Below, one piece after another: positions 1 through 8,633 of a stretch of DNA of 15,478 nt (position 1 is its first letter; each line of letters starts with the position of its first letter). Made by a program: the position numbers and the translations under genes. Origin of the DNA: an uncultured Desulfovibrio sp. (GTDB lineage Bacteria > Desulfobacterota > Desulfovibrionia > Desulfovibrionales > Desulfovibrionaceae); contig CAMWTD010000029.1 of assembly GCA_947177085.1 (NCBI GenBank), forward strand, positions 1 to 15,478, given 5' to 3'. The notes under the pieces are model-generated. The model had not been told where the DNA came from, did no database searches, and was given only the letters and a program-made list of their open reading frames with translations.

Positions 1-2598
<2,598 letters not shown>

Positions 2599-2614
2599 GC
2601 CGGCGATGCAGTTT

Positions 2615-2638
2615 CGGGGGCGGCGCGAGCCGCCCCCG
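2615..2638 (+). promoter_or_regulatory. Intercistronic hairpin with GCGA loop after infB
   Basis: A perfect 10-bp stem (2615-2624 pairing with 2629-2638) closes on the four-base loop GCGA, which fits the stable GNRA pattern. It starts 17 bases after the infB stop and ends 20 bases before the DUF503 start. The following bases (CTTGTGTT) are not a clean T-tract. It could be a weak terminator, an RNase-processing or mRNA-stability element. I favour processing or attenuation, because the next gene has no visible promoter of its own. Confidence 0.55.
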
Positions 2639-2657
2639 CTTGTGTTCGGAAAAGACG

Positions 2658-2954
2658 ATGCCCATGTTCGTGGCGGTGCTGACCGTCGAATTCAGCCTGG
2701 ACGGCAACGACAACCTCAAGGCCAAGCGCCGCGTGGCCAACAGCCTGAAACAGAAGGCGCGCAACACCTTCAACGTGGCCGTGGCCGAGGCCGGCACGGA
2801 AGAGAGCCTTACGCGCCTCAGGCTCGCCGTGGTGTCCATATCCAACAGCGAAAGCCACTTGCGCTCGCGCATGGACAAGTGCTGCCTCATGCTCGAGGCC
2901 GTCTCTCCCGAAGAAATGATCGACAGCGAGGTGGAGATCTATGCCGCTGATTGA
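2658..2954 (+). CDS. DUF503 (YlxP-like) family protein
   Basis: This 98-residue protein matches the DUF503 pattern: a beta strand near the start (MFVAVLTVEF), then the conserved SLK...KR-like core NLKAKRRVANSLKQKARN, a FNVAVAE strand, and a VVSISNSESH segment. The family is small, cytoplasmic and of unestablished role, and is usually found between infB and rbfA, which suggests a ribosome-maturation link. I chose the ATG at 2658 because GGAAAAG lies just upstream and the protein then has the family length. The frame is open further upstream to 2508, but that would run back into infB and adds unrelated Arg-rich residues. It overlaps the next gene by 14 bases. I see no sign of rbfA beside it. 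Confidence 0.9.
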   Translation: MPMFVAVLTVEFSLDGNDNLKAKRRVANSLKQKARNTFNVAVAEAGTEESLTRLRLAVVSISNSESHLRSRMDKCCLMLEAVSPEEMIDSEVEIYAAD

Positions 2955-3972
2955 CGCCGTGCCCGAAAAATGGCGCGGCGACGCCTTGCGCGTGGCCGAC
3001 GCCGTGCGCGGCCTTGACCGCGTGCTCATCGCGGCCCACGTGAACCTTGACGGCGACGCCCTCGGCTCCATGGCCGCCGCCGGCTGGATCCTGAAAGCCC
3101 TGGGCCGGGAGTTCACGCTCTACAGCGCGACAGGCAAGCCCGTCACGCTGGACTTTTTGCCGCTGCCCGCCCGGCTCCACACCAGCCTTTCGCACCTGCC
3201 CTTCGCGCCCGAAAGCGCGCTCTTGCTCGATTGCGACACGCCCGGCCGTCTCGGGCGCGAACTGGCCGACTGCGTGGCGGATTTCGCGAGCGTCAATATC
3301 GACCACCACCTGGGCGGCCCGGGCATGGGCACGGTAGCCAACTGGGTGACGCCCGGGGCCGCGGCCACGGCGCAGCTCATGGCCTGCGTGGCCCTCGCGC
3401 TGGAGCTTCCGCTCACCGGGCAACTGGCCGATGCCGTGGCGCTCGGACTCATCACCGATACCGGGGGCTTCTGCCACGGCAACACCACTGCCGACGTCTT
3501 CGAGCTCTGCGCGCTCCTCTCGCGCGGGGGCTGCCGCATTGCCGAGCTGCGCGAGCGGCTCGACAGCGGCTGGAGCATGGGGCGTCTCCACCTCTGGAGC
3601 CGCCTGCTCGGCCGCGTGCGCCTTGCCTGCGACGAGCGCGTCGCCATCTGCCCGGTCTTCCGGGAAGACCTGCGCGAGTGCCACGCGAGCCGCGAGGAAA
3701 TGGAGGGCCTGGTGGACTGGTTCCGGCGCATCAAGGGAGTGCGCGTGGCCGCGCTCCTGCGCGAGGAGGGGCGCGAGGAAGGGGAGGAAAGCTGCAAGTT
3801 CAGCCTGCGCTCGCGCGGCTGGGTGGATGTGCGCGTCATGGCCCAGGCCCTCGGCGGGGGCGGCCACCGCAATGCCGCGGGCGGGACCATCGACCTGCCC
3901 ATGGCGGCCGCCGAGGGCGTGCTGCTCGAGACCGTGGGCGCGGCCCTGGCCGCGCAGGAGGCGGCCCGCTGA
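2941..3972 (+). CDS. DHH/DHHA1 family phosphoesterase (NrnA/RecJ-like, probable nanoRNase/pAp phosphatase)
   Basis: This 343-residue cytoplasmic enzyme has all the DHH family metal-binding motifs: HVNLDGDALGS (His33, Asn35, Asp37, Asp39), the LLLDCDT segment (Asp97, Asp99), the signature DHH at 121-123 and ITDTGGF (Asp173). The C-terminal DHHA1 substrate-binding domain carries GGGGHRNAAGG (305-315). Members of this size hydrolyse short oligoribonucleotides (nanoRNase) and/or 3'-phosphoadenosine 5'-phosphate, using two Mn ions. pAp is made during sulfate assimilation, but the substrate here is inferred from the family only. GAGGTGGAG precedes the ATG at 2941. The gene overlaps DUF503 by 14 bases and shares TGATG with the protease downstream, so the three are probably translationally coupled. 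Confidence 0.93.
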   Translation: MPLIDAVPEKWRGDALRVADAVRGLDRVLIAAHVNLDGDALGSMAAAGWILKALGREFTLYSATGKPVTLDFLPLPARLHTSLSHLPFAPESALLLDCDTPGRLGRELADCVADFASVNIDHHLGGPGMGTVANWVTPGAAATAQLMACVALALELPLTGQLADAVALGLITDTGGFCHGNTTADVFELCALLSRGGCRIAELRERLDSGWSMGRLHLWSRLLGRVRLACDERVAICPVFREDLRECHASREEMEGLVDWFRRIKGVRVAALLREEGREEGEESCKFSLRSRGWVDVRVMAQALGGGGHRNAAGGTIDLPMAAAEGVLLETVGAALAAQEAAR

Positions 3973-5297
3973 TGCGCCCCTTGCCGCGCCTCACGCTCCT
4001 GCTTTTCCTCGGCATCTGCCTGGCCATTCCCGCGACCGGAGCCCGGGCCATTCCCGCCGGAAGCGCCCGCCTGACCCCGGTGGTACGCGTGGCGCAGGCC
4101 GCCGCCCCGGCCGTGGTCAATATCACGAGCGCAAGCCGTGCCGGGCGCGAGCGCCTTTCCCCGCTGGAGCGCTTTTTCGGGCCCCTCCCGGACCGCCCCG
4201 GGGAACGCGGCGGCAAGCGCGTGAGCCTGGGCAGCGGCGTCATCGTGGACGGCGGCCGGGGGCTCGTGCTTACCAATGCCCATGTGGTCGCGGGCGGCGA
4301 CGAGATCATGGTCCATCTGCAGGACGGCCGCGACTTTCCGGCCCGGGTGCTCGGCGCGGAACCGGATTTTGATCTCGCCGTGCTGGAAATCCCCGGCGCG
4401 TCGGGCCTGCCCTCGGCGCGGCTCGCCGATGCTGGCGACCTCATGCCCGGCGAGACGGTCGTGGCCATCGGCAATCCCTTCGGCTTCACCCATACCGTCA
4501 CCACGGGCGTCATTTCCGCGCTCGGGCGCTCCATCCGCAACGAGGGGGGCATGCTCACCGACCTCATCCAGACGGACGCGGCCATCAATCCCGGCAACAG
4601 CGGCGGCCCCCTCCTCGACCTGGACGGGCGCATCATCGGCATCAACACCGTGCTGGACGCCCGGGGCGAGGGCATCGGCTTCGCCATCCCGGCGGGCAAG
4701 GCGCGCCGGGTGCTCGACGACATCATGGCCGGCAGCCGCAGCGCGCCGCTCTGGCTCGGCGTGCTCGGGCAGGATGTGGACGGCGCGACGGCCCGGGCCC
4801 TGGGCATCGAGCCCGCGGGCGTGCTCGTGCGCGAGGCCGTGGCGGGCACGCCGGCGGCCCGTGCCGGGGTGCTCCCCGGGGACATCCTCCTCTCCCTCAA
4901 CGGCACGGCCCTGCGCGACGGGCGCGACCTTGTGAACGCCCTGCGCAACCAGATGCCGGGGGAGCGCGTGCGTCTTGCCCTGCGCCGCAATGACGCCACG
5001 CGCGGCGTGGACCTCACCCCCGTGCCGCTGGAGGATGCCCAGGCGCGTCGCCTCATGGAGCGGCGCTGGGGCTTTGCCGTCAAGGGGGGCAAGGGCGCGC
5101 CGGTGGTGAGCGCCGTCACGCCCGGCGGCCCGGCCTCCTTTCTCCGGCCTGGGGACGCCGTGGCCGGGGCTTCCGGGCGGCGCACGACCACGCCCGATGA
5201 CCTGCTCGCCGTGTTCCGGCGCGAGCGCCTCGCCCCGGAAGTGCTGCTCCAGGTGGTGCGCGAAGGGCGACTGCACCAGGCGCGGCTTGTGCCGTAA
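3972..5297 (+). CDS. Periplasmic S1C serine protease, DegP/HtrA type
   Basis: A 441-residue secreted protease and chaperone-like quality-control enzyme. Residues 1-26 are a signal peptide (Arg, hydrophobic LTLLLFLGICLAI, cleavage near ARA-IP). The trypsin-fold domain (about 35-255) holds the triad: His104 in TNAHVV, Asp134 in DFDLAV, and Ser210 in NPGNSGGPL. PDZ1 (about 260-345) has the carboxylate-binding-loop region WLGV and the LPGDILLSLNG strand. A second PDZ-like region (about 366-440) has LRPGDAV but is shorter and less conserved. The length suits DegP/DegQ/DegS-like proteins; the signal peptide with no membrane anchor favours DegP/DegQ. The ATG overlaps the DHH stop as TGATG. I chose it because translation further upstream would be in the DHH shadow frame and lack a signal peptide. 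Its position in this operon, where truB or rpsO often lies, is unusual. Confidence 0.94.
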   Translation: MRPLPRLTLLLFLGICLAIPATGARAIPAGSARLTPVVRVAQAAAPAVVNITSASRAGRERLSPLERFFGPLPDRPGERGGKRVSLGSGVIVDGGRGLVLTNAHVVAGGDEIMVHLQDGRDFPARVLGAEPDFDLAVLEIPGASGLPSARLADAGDLMPGETVVAIGNPFGFTHTVTTGVISALGRSIRNEGGMLTDLIQTDAAINPGNSGGPLLDLDGRIIGINTVLDARGEGIGFAIPAGKARRVLDDIMAGSRSAPLWLGVLGQDVDGATARALGIEPAGVLVREAVAGTPAARAGVLPGDILLSLNGTALRDGRDLVNALRNQMPGERVRLALRRNDATRGVDLTPVPLEDAQARRLMERRWGFAVKGGKGAPVVSAVTPGGPASFLRPGDAVAGASGRRTTTPDDLLAVFRRERLAPEVLLQVVREGRLHQARLVP

Positions 5298-5330
5298 GCG
5301 CGCAATGCCGGGGGAAATGGCTGGAGCTAC

Positions 5331-5359
5331 TTGACAGGTTCCCCCCGTGACGCTATCCC
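5331..5359 (+). promoter_or_regulatory. Sigma-70 type promoter for the ferredoxin gene
   Basis: A perfect -35 hexamer TTGACA (5331-5336) is followed by a 17-base spacer and a weaker -10, TATCCC (5354-5359). A start near 5366 would give a leader of about 50 bases before the ferredoxin ATG at 5418. It lies 34 bases after the protease stop, so the ferredoxin can be transcribed independently of the upstream operon. Confidence 0.6.
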
Positions 5360-5417
5360 TTTCGCGAGCGGCATAAGCCGCCCGCAAAAGCGGAAACCAG
5401 ATTTCTTGGAGGAAACA

Positions 5418-5606
5418 ATGGGCTACAATGTGACCGTCGATACCGACAAGTGCGTGGGCTGTGGCGAGTGCGTGGACGTTTGCCCCGTGGAAGTCTACCA
5501 GATGAAGGACGGCAAGTCCGACCCCGTCAACGCCGACGAGTGCCTCGGCTGTGAATCCTGTGTCGAGGTGTGCGAGAGCAACGCCATCACCGTGGAAGAA
5601 ATGTAA
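5418..5606 (+). CDS. Dicluster 2x[4Fe-4S] ferredoxin, Desulfovibrio type
   Basis: A 62-residue cytoplasmic electron carrier. Cluster 1 ligands are Cys12, Cys15, Cys18 and Cys22 followed by Pro. Cluster 2 ligands are Cys42, Cys45, Cys48 and Cys52, followed by Glu-Ser instead of the usual Pro. The opening MGYNVTVDTDKC and the acidic surface resemble Desulfovibrio ferredoxins used with pyruvate:ferredoxin oxidoreductase and hydrogenases. Some of those (for example D. africanus ferredoxin III) have Asp in place of the second Cys, giving an interconvertible [3Fe-4S] cluster; here it is Cys, so two [4Fe-4S] clusters are expected. GGAGG at 5408-5412 fixes the ATG at 5418. An in-frame TTG at 5331 is part of the promoter and can be dismissed. 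Confidence 0.97.
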   Translation: MGYNVTVDTDKCVGCGECVDVCPVEVYQMKDGKSDPVNADECLGCESCVEVCESNAITVEEM

Positions 5607-5611
5607 GGCCC

Positions 5612-5669
5612 CGCGCCGGGCGCGTTCCGCGCGCATCCGGCGAGAGCTTACCAGGAGCGCCGCCGGATG
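5612..5669 (+). terminator. Two GC-rich inverted repeats after the ferredoxin gene
   Basis: A short hairpin (5612-5616 with 5620-5624, loop CGG) lies 6 bases past the stop. A second perfect 9-bp inverted repeat follows, CATCCGGCG at 5634-5642 with CGCCGGATG at 5661-5669. Neither is followed by a real T-tract, so this is a weak terminator at best. It may instead be an mRNA-stabilising end for the abundant ferredoxin message, with read-through into the next gene. Confidence 0.4.
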
Positions 5670-5756
5670 TGCGCCAGATATGCGCGCCCGGCGGCGCTCC
5701 CCTATTCGGGGGCTCGCGCCGTGCCCTTCCCGCGCAGGAATCCCCAGGAAGCTCCC

Positions 5757-6422
5757 ATGATCCCAGACCTGAGCCCCATCTTTGCCCGCTATGCGGAACT
5801 GCGGGACGAGGCGGACGGCATCTTTGCCCATGTCGCCGCCAGGTATCCCGAGTGCGTCACCTGTCACGAGGGCTGCAGCGACTGCTGCCACGCGCTTTTT
5901 GACCTCTCCCTCGTGGAAGCCATGGCCGTCAATGCCGCGTTCAACGCGGCCTTCGGGCATGGCCGCGAGCGCTCTGACATCCTTTCGCGCGCCTCGGAAA
6001 TCGACCGCAGCCTCACCCGCCACAAGCGCGAGATGTTCCGCGCCGAAAAGGACGGCGAAAGCCCCGAGGCCATCATGGCCCGCGCGGCCAGCTTGCGCGT
6101 GCGCTGCCCCCTGCTCGGGCCGGACGACCGCTGCCTGCTCTATGCCGCGCGGCCCATCACCTGCCGCATCTACGGCATCCCCACGGAAATCGGCGGCGTT
6201 GCGCATGTGTGCGGGCTCTCCCGCTTTGACAAGGGCCGCACCTATCCCACGGTGCGGCTGGAACGCTTCCAGTCCCGGCTGGACGCCCTGAGCCGCGAGA
6301 TTGGCGAGACCGTGCAGTCCCGCTTCGAGCTCGGCGAGGTCTATGTGCCGCTCTCCATGGCGCTCTTGACGCGCTACGATGAAAACTATCTCGGCATCGG
6401 GCCGGCCAGGGCGGACGACTGA
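5757..6422 (+). CDS. YkgJ-family Cys-cluster (Fe-S or Zn binding) protein
   Basis: A 221-residue soluble protein with the cysteine pattern of the YkgJ ("Fe-S-cluster oxidoreductase / zinc- or iron-chelating") family. Cys33, Cys36, Cys40, Cys43 and Cys44 form CVTCHEGCSDCC. Further on are Cys117 (RCPLL), Cys126 and Cys136 in the characteristic RCLLYAARPITCRIYG segment, and Cys152 (CGLSRF). The family's biochemical role is not established; metal binding is inferred from the motif. The ATG at 5757 is preceded by AGGAA at good spacing. The open frame extends back to 5667, but that part lacks conserved features. Only one base separates its stop from the next gene, so it is the first gene of a tight YkgJ/unknown/TPR unit. 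Confidence 0.88.
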   Translation: MIPDLSPIFARYAELRDEADGIFAHVAARYPECVTCHEGCSDCCHALFDLSLVEAMAVNAAFNAAFGHGRERSDILSRASEIDRSLTRHKREMFRAEKDGESPEAIMARAASLRVRCPLLGPDDRCLLYAARPITCRIYGIPTEIGGVAHVCGLSRFDKGRTYPTVRLERFQSRLDALSREIGETVQSRFELGEVYVPLSMALLTRYDENYLGIGPARADD

Positions 6423-6423
6423 C

Positions 6424-6858
6424 ATGGGCGACGCGGCCACCCGCAATCCGGCCGGCGCGGGGCCAGCCGGGCCCGGCGTCGCGGCGGGGCGTCTCTTCGC
6501 CGAGGAGGTCCCGCGCGACCTCACCGCGGAGCAGGCCCGGCTCAAGCGCGAGATCTATGAAAAGATGAACCCGAGGCGGCGCAAGTTCGTGGACCGCCTG
6601 GGCTATGACCTCTGGGACCCGTTCCAGAACCCCAAGGATCCGCTGGACATCCGCACGGAGCGCAGCCAGCGCACGGCCCAGGACCTGCTGGACGAATTTT
6701 CGCGCGCGCACGGGGCGGCTTCGCGCGACCGGGCCTACCGCGCGGGCGCGGTGGAGTGCGCGCTCGGCATCATCAACAAGGACGAAAAGTACCAGGGCAT
6801 CTTCGATTTCTGCCTCTGGTATCATGATCTCCTCAAAGAGGAAGGACACTTGCCATGA
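6424..6858 (+). CDS. Conserved-looking hypothetical protein, 144 residues
   Basis: I do not recognise this family. The first 30 or so residues are Ala/Gly/Pro-rich and probably flexible. The rest is charged and likely helical, with an acidic-basic stretch (AEQARLKREIYEKM), a NPRRRKFVDRLGYDLWDPF motif, and an aromatic C-terminal end (GIFDFCLWYHDLL). There is no signal peptide, membrane segment or paired cysteines. I chose the ATG at 6424, one base after the YkgJ stop. An ATG at 6379 in the same frame would overlap YkgJ by 44 bases and has no better ribosome site. The stop overlaps the TPR gene start as ATGA, a strong sign of translational coupling. Composition is like its neighbours, so it is a native gene and not a recent arrival. 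Confidence 0.8.
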   Translation: MGDAATRNPAGAGPAGPGVAAGRLFAEEVPRDLTAEQARLKREIYEKMNPRRRKFVDRLGYDLWDPFQNPKDPLDIRTERSQRTAQDLLDEFSRAHGAASRDRAYRAGAVECALGIINKDEKYQGIFDFCLWYHDLLKEEGHLP

Positions 6859-7481
6859 AAGCCCATTATGACGACATCGACGAATATATCGCCGACCTCA
6901 AGGCGGAGATCGCCGTCAACGAGAAGTGCGCCAACCATTATTACAACCTGGGCCTGGCCTTCCTGAGCAAGCGCGACTTCGTGGCCGCCGAGGAGGCCTT
7001 CCTGGCGTCACTGCGCAATTCGCCGCACCTGGCCGAGGCCTATGTGCAGCTCGGCGGCATCTGCCTCGAGCGGGGCGACCTTGAGGGCTGCCTGCGCTAC
7101 AACGAGGAGGCCGCGGGCTCGCGCGCCAAGTTCTCCATTCCGCAAAGCAATATCGCCTTTGTGCACCTCCAGCGCGGCGAGCCGGACAAGGCCATCCAGG
7201 CGCTCCAAAAGGCCCTGAAATGGGATCCGGACTTCATCCAGGCGAAGAACGCCCTGGCCACGGCCTATTTCATGAAGCGCGAGCTCGATACGGCCGAGCG
7301 CCTCTGCCGCGAGATTATCGACCAGCAGCCGGCCTTCGCCCCGGCGTGGAACAATCTCGCCCTGACGCTCTTTGAGGAAGGCCGCGTGGACGAGGCGCAG
7401 GAAGCCGCTGACAAGGCCCGCAGCCTGGGTTTCGACGTGCCGCAGGGTTTCCTGGAAGAGCTGGCGGCCGCGCGGGGCTGA
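6855..7481 (+). CDS. TPR-repeat protein, five repeats
   Basis: A 208-residue cytoplasmic scaffold protein. It is built almost entirely of tetratricopeptide repeats at about 26-59, 60-93, 94-127, 128-161 and 162-195. Each shows the family spacing of a small residue near position 8, Gly or Ala at 8/20 and Pro near 32 (for example YYNLGLAFLSKRDFVAAEEAF). A short acidic N-terminal helix (DDIDEYIADLKAEIA) precedes them. TPR arrays bind partner proteins; the natural candidates here are the two proteins encoded just upstream. No signal peptide is present. GAGGAAGGA lies before the ATG at 6855, which overlaps the preceding stop by four bases. Transcription ends at the strong terminator that follows. 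Confidence 0.92.
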   Translation: MKAHYDDIDEYIADLKAEIAVNEKCANHYYNLGLAFLSKRDFVAAEEAFLASLRNSPHLAEAYVQLGGICLERGDLEGCLRYNEEAAGSRAKFSIPQSNIAFVHLQRGEPDKAIQALQKALKWDPDFIQAKNALATAYFMKRELDTAERLCREIIDQQPAFAPAWNNLALTLFEEGRVDEAQEAADKARSLGFDVPQGFLEELAAARG

Positions 7482-7509
7482 AGCCGGGCAGCGGAAAGAT
7501 ACGCGAACT

Positions 7510-7531
7510 GGCCGGGCATCCCGGCCTTTTT
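7510..7531 (+). terminator. Intrinsic terminator after the TPR gene
   Basis: A perfect 7-bp stem GGCCGGG (7510-7516) and CCCGGCC (7520-7526) closes on a three-base CAT loop and runs straight into TTTTT. It is a textbook rho-independent terminator, 28 bases after the TPR stop, and marks the end of the YkgJ/unknown/TPR transcript. Confidence 0.88.
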
Positions 7532-7563
7532 GCGTTCATGAGGGCAGAGACGGCTTGCGCGTG

Positions 7564-7580
7564 TAGGCACGGTTCTTGCT
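7564..7580 (+). promoter_or_regulatory. Sigma-54 (RpoN) promoter for the small gene at 7648
   Basis: TAGGCACGGTTCTTGCT matches the -24/-12 consensus YTGGCACGNNNNTTGCW at every conserved base except one T to A. The invariant GG (7566-7567) and GC (7578-7579) are separated by exactly ten bases. Transcription should start about 12 bases beyond the GC, near 7591, giving a leader of roughly 57 bases. Such promoters need an enhancer-binding activator; I could not identify its upstream site. Confidence 0.8.
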
Positions 7581-7598
7581 TCTCCTTCGGCGAACTGT

Positions 7599-7626
7599 CA
7601 GCGGGCGGACATTTCTGCCGCCGCTG
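7599..7626 (+). promoter_or_regulatory. Leader hairpin between sigma-54 start and small gene
   Basis: CAGCGG(G)CGG at 7599-7608 can pair with CCGCCGCTG at 7618-7626, a 9-bp stem with one bulged G and a nine-base loop. It lies entirely inside the predicted leader and just before the AAGGAG ribosome site, so it could affect message stability or translation. It is not followed by a T-tract. Confidence 0.45.
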
Positions 7627-7647
7627 TTTCGATGAAGGAGCAAGACC

Positions 7648-7953
7648 ATGGAAGTGCAGTTCCGCAGCCGTAATCACGATCTCGGCGCTATTTTCCCCAC
7701 CTTCCAGGAGCGCGTCAACACCATGCTTCCGGCCGAGAATCGCGCCGCGGCTTGCGCCAGCTCCGCCGCGCCCGCGCTCGACGTTGTTGAGCAAGCGCCC
7801 GTCACGCCGCACTATCCCACCAGCGACGAAGTGCAGATGACCCTCGCCCGGGTGGAGGAGGAAGCCGTGCTCCAGAGCGAGGAGCTCGTGCAGGCCCACT
7901 CCGGCCTCAATGAGCAGCGCGTTGCCCGCCTGCTCGGCCTGCTGGACGACTAG
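7648..7953 (+). CDS. Small unrecognised protein under sigma-54 control
   Basis: A 101-residue cytoplasmic protein, acidic in its second half. AAGGAG at 7635-7640 fits the ATG at 7648. The first 30 residues (MEVQFRSRNHDLGAIFPTF) are followed by an Ala/Ser/Pro linker and then a predicted helical C-terminus containing RVEEEAVLQSEELVQAH and LNEQRVARLLGLLDD. I do not recognise a family. The last helix loosely recalls the C-terminal helices of the anti-sigma-28 factor FlgM, and sigma-54 promoters often drive flagellar genes, but the match is too weak to name it. It stands alone, with terminators on both sides, so it is a single-gene transcription unit. GC content and codon use look like the surrounding genome. 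Confidence 0.82.
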   Translation: MEVQFRSRNHDLGAIFPTFQERVNTMLPAENRAAACASSAAPALDVVEQAPVTPHYPTSDEVQMTLARVEEEAVLQSEELVQAHSGLNEQRVARLLGLLDD

Positions 7954-7975
7954 GGCCAGGAATTTTTGGCCTTTT
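7954..7975 (+). terminator. Short terminator after the small gene
   Basis: GGCCA (7954-7958) pairs with TGGCC (7967-7971) and is followed by TTTT. It begins immediately after the TAG stop. The stem is only five base pairs, so it is a modest terminator. Confidence 0.5.
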
Positions 7976-8153
7976 ATCGCGTCCCGGCGCGCTTGGCGTC
8001 GCGGCGACCCCGTCGTTGGCCGGCGTACATCGTTCACTGTGTGCCCAGGCTTGCGCGCGGCGGCCGCGGCATCGTCGCTTCAGGCGTGCGCGCGACGGGA
8101 CGCCCGCGCATGACGCGGCAAATTTTGTGGACCCGGGAAGTGCCGCCGGGCGC

Positions 8154-8182
8154 TTGACAGGCCTGCGGGGAAAGCGTAGGTT
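8154..8182 (+). promoter_or_regulatory. Promoter of the tRNA cluster
   Basis: Perfect TTGACA (8154-8159), a 17-base spacer and TAGGTT (8177-8182) lie just before the first tRNA, whose mature 5' end is at 8195. The predicted start would be about 6 bases ahead of the mature end, which fits a stable-RNA promoter. The stretch from 7976 to 8153 otherwise shows no gene. Confidence 0.75.
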
Positions 8183-8194
8183 TGCGTCCTTCGT

Positions 8195-8269
<75 letters not shown>

Positions 8270-8276
8270 CAGAATT

Positions 8277-8350
<74 letters not shown>

Positions 8351-8387
8351 GTTTTTTCCGGCGGTCATATGGCCTCATATGGCTGCG

Positions 8388-8405
8388 GAGGGGCCTGAGC
8401 CCCTC
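8388..8405 (+). promoter_or_regulatory. Hairpin in the tRNA-Cys / tRNA-Gly spacer
   Basis: A perfect 7-bp stem GAGGGGC (8388-8394) and GCCCCTC (8399-8405) encloses a CTGA loop. It lies between tRNA-Cys and the second tRNA-Gly. No T-tract follows, so a processing or spacer structure is likelier than a terminator. Two near-adjacent copies of TCATATGGC (8365-8373, 8375-8383) lie just before it. Confidence 0.4.
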
Positions 8406-8429
8406 TCCGTCCGGCAGGGCGGTTCCCAT

Positions 8430-8504
<75 letters not shown>

Positions 8505-8514
8505 CCAGCTTTTT

Positions 8515-8589
8515 GCGGGAATAACTCAGCGGTAGAGTGTCAGCTTCCCAAGCTGAAGGTCGCGGGTTCAAATCCCGTTTCCCGCTCCA
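8515..8589 (+). tRNA. tRNA-Gly (anticodon CCC)
   Basis: A 75-base cloverleaf with encoded CCA, starting ten bases after tRNA-Gly copy 2. The acceptor stem is GCGGGAA/TTCCCGC with discriminator T. The anticodon stem is TCAGC/GCTGA around TTCCCAA, giving anticodon CCC at 8547-8549 (reads GGG). It is close in sequence to the GCC copies outside the anticodon arm and presumably arose by duplication. Confidence 0.97.
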
Positions 8590-8598
8590 GATTTTTCA

Positions 8599-8633
8599 GG
8601 GCCTGCGGAAATTCCCGCGGGCCCTTTTCTTTT
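8599..8633 (+). terminator. Intrinsic terminator of the tRNA cluster
   Basis: A 10-bp stem with one G-T pair (8599-8608 with 8615-8624) is followed by TTTTCTTTT (8625-8633). It starts 10 bases after the last tRNA and clearly ends the cluster. Confidence 0.85.

Noticed and set aside
3120..6545. Minus-strand open frame of 1141 codons across DHH, protease, ferredoxin and YkgJ genes
   Set aside because: Five well-supported plus-strand features cover it. Its length reflects few stop codons in GC-rich antisense frames.
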